Shown: in pieces, positions 1 through 5,385 of the stretch
Layout of the letters: every line of letters begins with the position of its first letter
Numbering within the stretch: the first letter of the stretch is position 1
Assembly (NCBI GenBank): GCA_030695285.1
Contig: JAUYTF010000085.1
Location: 1-9,844, forward strand
Length of the DNA: 9,844 nucleotides
Source of the DNA: Eubacteriales bacterium
GTDB taxonomy: Bacteria; Bacillota; Clostridia; Christensenellales; CAG-138
Reading direction: 5' to 3'
Position numbers and translations under genes: made by a program
Notes under the pieces: generated by a model
What the model was told of the DNA's origin: nothing
Database searches by the model: none
The model's input: only the letters and a program-made list of their open reading frames with translations

Positions 1-542
1 CCATAATAAGTGAGGACTTCGAACACAAACAGCGGTAACCCGAGTGTGCACACCCAGAGCAGCAGCGCAAAAAGCGTTCTGGGAAACTGCGCAAAAGCCA
101 GTAGAAATGCGTTTTTCAGCTGCACCTTCAGCTTGTTTTGAAACCGCGCAACGAGCGGATAGAACCACAAAGATGCCAGCAGAATCCCCGCGCCGACCAC
201 GATCGCAAAGATCAGGAAAAACTTGTTACTCGGCTCGGAGTAGACCACCGCAAACCATATATCCCCCGCCAGAATGAGAAAAGCGCCGATCTGAAGTAGC
301 CAGCCCGCCGTTGCCTGACGAAACGCCGCACGAAAATCTGCGAAAAACTCGCGAAACACGAGCCCCGTCTCTTTTTTCTGCAGCGTTCTGCTCACGCCTG
401 CATAGCATGCGGTGGCTGCGGCTCCGATGGTGACGATCGGCAGCGAGCAGATGAAGAACAGCAGGTTGAGAATCACGATATCTCCAAGAAAAGAGAGCGT
501 GTTTTGAAAACCCATTCGCAGTTGTCGAAAGCGCTCTTTCAT
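1..542 (-). CDS. DUF624 (YesL-like) membrane protein, C-terminus cut by window edge
   Basis: The first 180 codons are visible from an ATG at 542 and the frame is still open at base 1. The protein starts MKERFRQLRMGF, followed by a hydrophobic stretch at about residues 18-40 (NLLFFICSLPIVTIGAAATA), which is typical of the DUF624/YesL family. Further hydrophobic segments lie near residues 80-98, 105-125 and 155-178, so it is a multi-pass membrane protein. Family members are usually about 200-215 residues, so roughly 20-35 are missing. The start is supported by AAAGGAGG at 560-553. It follows the CUT1 permeases on the same strand, where YesL-type proteins are often found; their biochemical role is not established and an accessory role in sugar uptake is inference. 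An intrinsic terminator lies 22 bases before the start codon, too close for a separate promoter, so expression probably depends on read-through. Confidence 0.85.
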   Translation of the reverse strand, partial: MKERFRQLRMGFQNTLSFLGDIVILNLLFFICSLPIVTIGAAATACYAGVSRTLQKKETGLVFREFFADFRAAFRQATAGWLLQIGAFLILAGDIWFAVVYSEPSNKFFLIFAIVVGAGILLASLWFYPLVARFQNKLKVQLKNAFLLAFAQFPRTLFALLLWVCTLGLPLFVFEVLTYY

Positions 543-564
543 AGCATACGATCCTCCTTTGTTC

Positions 565-598
565 AAAAAAACGCCTGCCCCAACCGGAGGACAGGCGT
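565..598 (-). terminator. Intrinsic terminator between permease and DUF624 genes
   Basis: On the minus strand a 10-bp stem (ACGCCTGTCC with GGGCAGGCGT, one G-T wobble) closes an 8-base loop and runs into seven T residues (571-565). It begins 25 bases after the stop codon of the MalG-like gene and ends just before the ribosome binding site of the DUF624 gene. It should end most transcripts of the uptake operon. The TCCTCC at 591-586, in the stem top and loop, is exactly complementary to the GGAGGA at 557-552 that forms the next gene's Shine-Dalgarno. Confidence 0.85.
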
Positions 599-622
599 GT
601 AAAACATATCCTGAATCTGATT

Positions 623-1456
623 TTACTCCTTGACCGATCCGAGCGCAACACCTGCAATGATATACTTTGAAAGCAAGAAGTACACGACAAACAGCGGCAG
701 AACAGATAACGTCAGCGCCAGATACACCGCGCCGTACTCGGTCTTGTAGATGTCGCCTTTCAGGAGGCTGACCATGATGGGCATCGTGTAATTCTCCTTC
801 TTCGTGAGTAAAACCATTGGCAGAAAGAGGTTGTTCCAGGAGGTCACATACGTGAAGATGGCCTGTGTCGCCATTGCGGGCTTCATGATCGGCAGCACGA
901 TGCTGTTGAAGGTGCGAAATTCGCCCGCCCCGTCGATGCGCGCCGAAGCGACAATATCGAGGCTCAACGAAGGAAGCATGTACTGCCGCATAAAGAATAC
1001 CGTCATAGGTGCTGCAATCGCGGGTAAGATCAGCGCAAGCAGATTGTTCGTCATGCCAACGCGATACATGAACTGATAGAACCCGATGCTGATGACCTGT
1101 GTGGGAATCATCATGACGGCGAGAATCAGCGTAAAGAACGGCTGTCGCATCTTCCAGTCATACGCGACAAGCGCATACGCCGTCAGCGTAGAAAAATACA
1201 CCGACAAGGCGGTTGCGCTGGTGGAGATAATGACGGAGTTGAAAAAGCCGGTTAGGGGGTTAAATGTCTTCCCCGCGAGCACTTTGAGGTTGTCCGCCAG
1301 AAATGTGGAAGGGATCAGCGAGATCGCATTCTGCTGAATTTGAAAGGTGCTGCGCGTTGCGTTGACAATCATGATCCAGAACGGCATGATACTCAGTATA
1401 CCCAGAATAACGCATGCGATATAGATGCCTATGTTTACTTTGCGTCTGCGTCTCAT
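623..1456 (-). CDS. CUT1 sugar ABC transporter permease, MalG-like
   Basis: This 277-residue inner-membrane permease has the usual length of MalG-type CUT1 subunits. A basic N-terminus (MRRRRK) precedes a first membrane segment at about 9-32; others lie near 71-96, 107-128, 138-157, 195-217 and 243-267. The cytoplasmic coupling loop is at about 170-189, with ARIDGAG and a terminal IVLP, and contacts the ATPase in this family. The first Glu of the classical EAA motif is replaced: the loop reads ASARIDGAG where the partner permease has EAAEIDGAS. The start ATG overlaps the stop of the upstream permease (ATGA at 1456-1453), which suggests translational coupling, and a purine-rich AGGAAGGGGG lies upstream. 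It would form the channel with the MalF-like subunit. The transported sugar cannot be read from the sequence. Confidence 0.93.
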   Translation of the reverse strand: MRRRRKVNIGIYIACVILGILSIMPFWIMIVNATRSTFQIQQNAISLIPSTFLADNLKVLAGKTFNPLTGFFNSVIISTSATALSVYFSTLTAYALVAYDWKMRQPFFTLILAVMMIPTQVISIGFYQFMYRVGMTNNLLALILPAIAAPMTVFFMRQYMLPSLSLDIVASARIDGAGEFRTFNSIVLPIMKPAMATQAIFTYVTSWNNLFLPMVLLTKKENYTMPIMVSLLKGDIYKTEYGAVYLALTLSVLPLFVVYFLLSKYIIAGVALGSVKE

Positions 1457-2436
1457 GCTTCCGCCCCCTTCCTGAGTTTTTCAATCCGTTTCATGGCGCG
1501 CTTGGCGCGGATTTCCGAACGGTCACGCATCAAGTAGAAGGTAATCGCGGAGAGAACTGCGATGATCATGAACATGATCATGCTCGCAGCGGCCGCTCTG
1601 TTGTACAGATAGGTGCCTGAGAACGCCTGCGCATAGATGAATACGCTCGTGGTCATGGTTGTGTTTGCAGGTCCGCCGTTCCAGATATAAAGTTTCGGAA
1701 TATCAAACATATTCAAACCGCCGATGAGGCTCGTAATCAGCGTGAAGATCAAAATTGTGCGCATGCAAGGCAGCGTGATCTGGAAGAAAGTTTGGCTTGG
1801 CGACGCGCCGTCAATCTCCGCGGCTTCGAAGAGCTCGGGATTGATGCCCAGCACACCTGATATCAGAATGATCGTCGTGTACCCATACCATTGCCAGAAT
1901 TGTATGAACGCTACGACAAACTTGGCTGCCAACGGGCTGGTCGAAAAGTCAAACGGTTTTGAAATCAGATGGAGCGACTGCAAAATATCATTGATCGGAC
2001 CTACCGGGTATCCGAAGATGACGGAATATAGAATAGCCACGGTAGCCGCGGTGATGATGTTCGGCAGATAAAAAAGAACCTTAAACGCGCCCTGCCCTCT
2101 AATCTTTCGGCTGCGGTTGGTAAACCACGCCGTGAGCAGTAACGCGAGGCTGATCTGAGGAATGAAGTTCATTACCCAAATGACAATCGTGTTGACCAAT
2201 GAAGCACGAAATGTCTTGTTGTTCAGGGTGCCGATGAAATTTTCAAACGGTTTCTCTAAGAAATTAAACGATGTCGCCACGACACCTTTGAAGTCCGTAA
2301 ACCCGATGACGGCAGTAAACACCGTCGGATACAGCATGAAGATGATAAACACGATGACAAAGGGCAGACTGAATAGATAGCCGTATTTGGCGTAGCTGAC
2401 GCCCTTGCGCTTAAGTTGAATTTGGCTGCGAGGCAT
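1453..2436 (-). CDS. CUT1 sugar ABC transporter permease, MalF-like
   Basis: This 327-residue membrane protein is the first permease of the pair. Hydrophobic segments lie at about 18-42, 78-104, 118-142, 171-194, 226-246 and 283-303, giving six membrane spans with both ends in the cytoplasm. The EAA loop is canonical at residues 204-223 (EAAEIDGAS...ITLP), the ATPase docking site known from MalF. It lacks the large extra periplasmic domain of enteric MalF, as is usual in Gram-positive members. The start at 2436 is preceded by AGGGGGAAG. It follows the solute-binding gene by about 119 bases containing a strong hairpin and overlaps the MalG-like gene by four bases. No ATPase gene is present in the window, consistent with the shared MsmX/MsmK-type ATPases known for many CUT1 systems. 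Confidence 0.94.
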   Translation of the reverse strand: MPRSQIQLKRKGVSYAKYGYLFSLPFVIVFIIFMLYPTVFTAVIGFTDFKGVVATSFNFLEKPFENFIGTLNNKTFRASLVNTIVIWVMNFIPQISLALLLTAWFTNRSRKIRGQGAFKVLFYLPNIITAATVAILYSVIFGYPVGPINDILQSLHLISKPFDFSTSPLAAKFVVAFIQFWQWYGYTTIILISGVLGINPELFEAAEIDGASPSQTFFQITLPCMRTILIFTLITSLIGGLNMFDIPKLYIWNGGPANTTMTTSVFIYAQAFSGTYLYNRAAAASMIMFMIIAVLSAITFYLMRDRSEIRAKRAMKRIEKLRKGAEA

Positions 2437-2476
2437 AACCGCTTCCCCCTATGGCGTAGTTTTGATTTGGATGATG

Positions 2477-2517
2477 TGGGTGTGGACGGACGGAAGAACT
2501 CCGTCCGTCCACACCCA
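2477..2517 (-). repeat. Perfect 18-bp hairpin between solute-binding and permease genes
   Basis: The arms at 2477-2494 and 2500-2517 are perfectly complementary (TGGGTGTGGACGGACGGA on the plus strand) with a 5-base loop, AGAAC. After a 2-base bulge, four more pairs can form at the outer end (minus strand ATGA with TCAT). No T-run follows on either strand, so it does not look like a standard intrinsic terminator. Lying right after the binding-protein gene, it could block 3'-to-5' decay of that mRNA or partly stop transcription, giving more binding protein than permease, as is known for malE-malF in Escherichia coli. That role is inference. It could also be a copy of a dispersed genomic repeat. 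Confidence 0.85.
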
Positions 2518-2555
2518 TCATATACCAATTTTGGTTCGGTGAAAACAGTTGTCTC

Positions 2556-3962
2556 TTAGTTAGCTTCGATGCCCAGCGTGTCGACAACAGCCTGTTTGAA
2601 CGCTTCGATTGCGCCCTCGCGCGTGACGTTGCCGGCTGTGTACTGACGGACCTGGTCACGCCAGAGGTTGTTGATGGTCTCGTCATATTGGGTCAGGTTC
2701 TTGCCGTTTGCGAACTGGTTGGCCGGAACGAAAACGTCAAACATGTTCTGACCGCCGAGGAACGGGAGTTCGCCATTGGACTTGGCCATGACAACGCCGG
2801 AAGCAACGGTGTCTTTCGTGCCGCCTTCGCCGTTGAGGGTGCCGTTCGCCCACTTGTACTGCAGACCTTCTTCGCTGGTGTCAAGGGTGATCCATTCGAT
2901 GAGCTGACCGACAGCTTCCTTCTTAGCGGAATCTTTGCTGGCCAGAACCCATGTGCCGCCCCAGAAGAAGCCGATCGGCGGTTCGCAGACTGCCCAATCG
3001 CCATAGGTTCCTTCGCCAGGAGCCGTGCCGCCGGAGTTGCCGGCCATGACGTAGTTGATCAGCCAAGCCGGGCCGAAGTAGCCGAAGATCGGCTGCGCGC
3101 CGGTGCCCTGCATATCGGCAAACCAAGCTTCGTTCCAGTCACGGGTGTCGTTGTAGTAGCCGCCCTCTTTGAGCTTCATGGAAAGATCCAGGAACGCTTC
3201 GCGAGCGGGGTCGATGTAGAGTTTGCCGTCGACGATCCAGCCCTTTTCGGAGCTGTTCTCAACCGCATGCCAAGGATCGCCATCGCCAGAGACGATGCCG
3301 TAGCCCTTCGCCTTGAGTTCGGCGGCTGCTGCAAAGAACTTGTCCCAGCCTGGGCCGATCTTGTCGGCAACGACGGCCGGATCATCGGTTCCCCAGGTGT
3401 CGATCGCCAGCGAACGGCGATAGATGAACGCGCTGCCGGTTGCCTGATAGCCAAGGCCGACGAGAGCACTGTCGCTCGGACGGGTGCCGATGTCGATTGT
3501 GTACTGTGCGATATCAGCTGCCGGAACTGCGGCTGCGACATCGATCCCCAGATCGGCGTACGCAGCAGCATAGGTGCTCATGTCGCCCTGCGTGTACTTG
3601 AGCACGAATGCAGATTCGGCGCAGTACATGTCGGGAGCATCCTTACCGCCGCCGGCCAGAGCCTGGTCAAGCGCGGGCTGATAGAGACCATCGGTGGTGG
3701 CGATGATGGTCGCGTTGATGGTGTAGCCGAAATCCGGATGCATTTCGATATACTTCTCCAGCATCTTCGGGACTTCGTCCGTGAACGTGTAGATGTTGAT
3801 GACCTTGTCACCTTCTGCTGCCGGTGCAGCGGCAGGGGCTTCCGCGGCCTCGGTGGCGGGCGCGTCAGCAGCGGGTTCTACCGCAGCGGGGGCGGGTGCG
3901 CAGGCGGCTAAAGTAGCCAGTGCCAGCACGAGAGACAGAATGATCGCGATTGTCTTTTTCAT
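2556..3962 (-). CDS. Extracellular sugar-binding lipoprotein of the CUT1 transporter
   Basis: This 468-residue protein captures the sugar outside the cell and hands it to the two permeases. It starts MKKTIAIILSLVLALATLAAC: a signal peptide with lipobox L18-A19-A20-C21, so Cys21 is the expected lipidation site. An Ala/Pro/Glu-rich low-complexity linker follows (about 22-51), then the family 1-type binding fold (VINIYTF...DEVPKML at 54 onward). It is rich in Trp and other aromatics (for example W190, W206, W231, W242, W276, W280, W300, W334), as expected for stacking on sugar rings. The frame is open to 4082, but that upstream ATG lies inside the -10 box of the promoter. The start at 3962 fits the signal peptide and AAAGGAGG at 3985-3978, although the spacing (about 14 bases) is long. 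It is the first gene of the uptake operon. The ligand is not identifiable; an oligosaccharide is likely. Confidence 0.93.
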   Translation of the reverse strand: MKKTIAIILSLVLALATLAACAPAPAAVEPAADAPATEAAEAPAAAPAAEGDKVINIYTFTDEVPKMLEKYIEMHPDFGYTINATIIATTDGLYQPALDQALAGGGKDAPDMYCAESAFVLKYTQGDMSTYAAAYADLGIDVAAAVPAADIAQYTIDIGTRPSDSALVGLGYQATGSAFIYRRSLAIDTWGTDDPAVVADKIGPGWDKFFAAAAELKAKGYGIVSGDGDPWHAVENSSEKGWIVDGKLYIDPAREAFLDLSMKLKEGGYYNDTRDWNEAWFADMQGTGAQPIFGYFGPAWLINYVMAGNSGGTAPGEGTYGDWAVCEPPIGFFWGGTWVLASKDSAKKEAVGQLIEWITLDTSEEGLQYKWANGTLNGEGGTKDTVASGVVMAKSNGELPFLGGQNMFDVFVPANQFANGKNLTQYDETINNLWRDQVRQYTAGNVTREGAIEAFKQAVVDTLGIEAN

Positions 3963-4080
3963 TGCTTCCTGATACTCCTCCTTTAAAATTGCGCCACAAT
4001 GTACACAACGGGAGCTATTCGATTCGGTTTTGGATGGAATATTGAAATCGTCACGAAGTGTACAAGGATGTGACACAATC

Positions 4081-4109
4081 ATTATAGGTTCTGCTTAAGT
4101 TTAAGTCAA
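4081..4109 (-). promoter_or_regulatory. Sigma-70/SigA-type promoter of the sugar-uptake operon
   Basis: On the minus strand TTGACT (4109-4104) is followed by exactly 17 bases and then a perfect TATAAT (4086-4081). Transcription should begin near 4074, leaving a 5' leader of about 110 bases before the binding-protein start. The near-palindrome TTAAGTTTAA (4095-4104) lies in the spacer and touches the -35 box, a position where a bound repressor would block RNA polymerase. Confidence 0.85.
4095..4104. promoter_or_regulatory. Candidate operator copy 1 (TTAAGTTTAA) in promoter spacer
   Basis: This near-palindrome lies between the -10 and -35 boxes of the uptake-operon promoter. It differs by one base from the perfect palindrome at 4133-4142, 38 bp away centre to centre. 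A repressor controlling sugar uptake is the natural guess, but no regulator gene is in the window and AT-rich DNA can produce such motifs by chance. Confidence 0.4.
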
Positions 4110-4119
4110 GATTGATTTT

Positions 4120-4146
4120 GAAATTAATTTGGTTAAGCTTAATTTC
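4120..4146. promoter_or_regulatory. Candidate operator region: 8-bp inverted repeat with TTAAGCTTAA palindrome
   Basis: GAAATTAA (4120-4127) and TTAATTTC (4139-4146) form a perfect inverted repeat with an 11-base spacer. Overlapping its right arm is the 10-bp perfect palindrome TTAAGCTTAA (4133-4142). The region sits between the two divergent promoters, upstream of both -35 boxes, so a bound protein could act on both transcription units. The protein is unknown. Confidence 0.4.
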
Positions 4147-4158
4147 GCAGCGATTGTA

Positions 4159-4187
4159 TTGACTTCAAGGCGGGTATGCGGCAAAAT
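4159..4187 (+). promoter_or_regulatory. Probable promoter of the cysteine desulfurase-GH3 operon
   Basis: TTGACT (4159-4164), a 17-base spacer, then CAAAAT (4182-4187), which matches TATAAT at four of six positions. The expected transcript start near 4194 leaves a short leader of about 30 bases before the ATG at 4224. The -35 hexamer is identical to that of the divergent uptake operon. Confidence 0.55.
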
Positions 4188-4223
4188 AAGACTGCAGGAA
4201 AGAAAAGGAGCGAAAAGGGACGT

Positions 4224-5354
4224 ATGATCTATCTTGACTATGCGGCTTCCTCCCCGATGTACCCCGCCGTTCTAGACGTGATGCACGCTGTTTCGCGCGA
4301 TTTTTATGCCAATCCTTCCTCATTATATCATATCGGCTATTCCGCAAGGAAATTGCTGCACGCAAGCCGCTCCGATCTTGCCGACTCCATCGGTGCACAA
4401 GCCGACGAAATCGTTTTCACTTCCGGAGGTACAGAGGGCAATAATCTCGCCATTTTCGGTGTTTTGCACGCAAGCCGTCAAAAAAAGCATTTTATCGTCG
4501 GCTGCACGGAGCATCACAGCGTGCTGTCCGCCGCGCGCGCGCTTGAGCGTGACGGGTTTTCTCTGACCATACTCCCTTGCGATAACGAAGGCCTTTATTC
4601 GCCAGATGCGCTGCGCCGCGCGATTCGCCCCGACACCGCACTGGTGAGCTTGCACCTCGCCAACAACGAAACCGGCGTACTGCAGCCAATCGGTGAAATC
4701 GGAGCCATCACGCGCGAGAGGCGAATTCCGCTGCACTGCGACGCGGTTACGGCCTATTGCCATATCCCGCTCGACGTGCGCGCGCTCAAGATCGATCTGC
4801 TCACGGTATCCGCGCATAAAGCGGGCGGGCCGAAAGGCGTGGGCTTTTTATTCAGTCGCAACGAAATCCCTGTCGCTCCGCTGTTTTTCGGCGGTTTGCA
4901 AGAGCGCGCGCTTCGCCCGGGCACGGAGAACCTGCCTGCCATTGCGGGCTTTGCCAAGGTTCTCTCCTGCGTCACGCTCCCTGCGCCATGCGGCGTGCGG
5001 GATCGGCTGCAAGCGCAGCTGAAGCAACTTTTTTCCGCATGCCGCGTCAATGGCTTCGATGCGCCGCGTCTGCCGCACATCCTGAGCATCACCCTGCCTA
5101 ACATACCGGCAGAGCGGCTTTTGCCCCTTCTCTCCGCAGCCGGCATCTATGCCTCCGCGCGGTCGGCCTGTGCCGCAGGGGAACGAAGCCCCTCCCATGT
5201 GCTCACTGCGATGGGGCTTTCCCCCGAGGATGCGGGCGCAACCCTTCGCTTCTCCTCAGGGTTTGACAATAAATTAAGTGACGCAGACACAACATCTAAC
5301 GCAATCGATTTCGCTATACACAACGGAAACTGTACTCCATGTCTGGTTACTTAA
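4224..5354 (+). CDS. NifS/IscS-type cysteine desulfurase (class V aminotransferase)
   Basis: This 376-residue PLP enzyme would take sulfur from cysteine as a persulfide for Fe-S clusters or tRNA thiolation. Landmarks: N-terminal YLDYAASSP, SGGTEGNN at 67-74 (phosphate contacts), His97, NNETG at 147-151, Asp173 (PLP ring nitrogen), SAHK at 196-199 with the PLP lysine K199, RPGTEN at 231-236, and the sulfur-carrying Cys316 in SACAAG followed by PSHVL. At position 176 a Thr replaces the Gln that usually contacts the PLP oxygen (DAVT instead of DAVQ/DATQ). The C-terminus ends in a CTPC motif (370-373). The start at 4224 is preferred over the in-frame ATG at 4176 because family homology begins at MIYLDYA and AAGGAG/AAGGGA precede it; the 4176 codon lies inside the promoter. 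No IscU, MnmA or ThiI gene is beside it. The GH3 gene follows after 31 bp and is probably cotranscribed. Confidence 0.9.
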   Translation: MIYLDYAASSPMYPAVLDVMHAVSRDFYANPSSLYHIGYSARKLLHASRSDLADSIGAQADEIVFTSGGTEGNNLAIFGVLHASRQKKHFIVGCTEHHSVLSAARALERDGFSLTILPCDNEGLYSPDALRRAIRPDTALVSLHLANNETGVLQPIGEIGAITRERRIPLHCDAVTAYCHIPLDVRALKIDLLTVSAHKAGGPKGVGFLFSRNEIPVAPLFFGGLQERALRPGTENLPAIAGFAKVLSCVTLPAPCGVRDRLQAQLKQLFSACRVNGFDAPRLPHILSITLPNIPAERLLPLLSAAGIYASARSACAAGERSPSHVLTAMGLSPEDAGATLRFSSGFDNKLSDADTTSNAIDFAIHNGNCTPCLVT

Positions 5355-5385
5355 TATTTTTCTAATTTTTACTAGGAGGTTACCC

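Noticed and set aside
226..690. 154-codon minus-strand frame spanning the end of the MalG-like gene and the start of the DUF624 gene
   Set aside because: It is out of frame with both clear genes and crosses the terminator; its translation is Arg/Ser-rich and unlike a real protein.
2524..2535. Short inverted repeat ACCAA-TT-TTGGT just after the binding-protein gene
   Set aside because: A 5-bp stem with a 2-base loop is too small to form a stable structure, and it is next to a much stronger hairpin.
2688..3911. 407-codon open frame on the plus strand opposite the sugar-binding lipoprotein gene
   Set aside because: It is fully antisense to a gene with clear signal peptide, lipobox and binding-fold features. 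It has no recognisable domain or ribosome binding site and is explained by the codon bias of the real gene.
4000..4064. Two TGTACA palindromes (4000-4005 and 4059-4064) in the leader of the uptake operon
   Set aside because: They are only 6 bp long with no shared flanking symmetry and lie downstream of the promoter. A regulatory role is possible but not supported beyond chance.
3963..4082. N-terminal extension of the sugar-binding protein (start at 4082)
   Set aside because: That ATG overlaps the -10 box of the promoter, so it would not be in the mRNA, and the extension would put 40 polar residues before a perfect signal peptide.
5278..5385. N-terminal extension of GH3 starting at GTG 5278, with a hydrophobic stretch
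   Set aside because: It has no ribosome binding site, overlaps the end of the desulfurase gene, and a strong AGGAGG sits six bases before the ATG at 5386. The hydrophobic part does not form a proper signal peptide.
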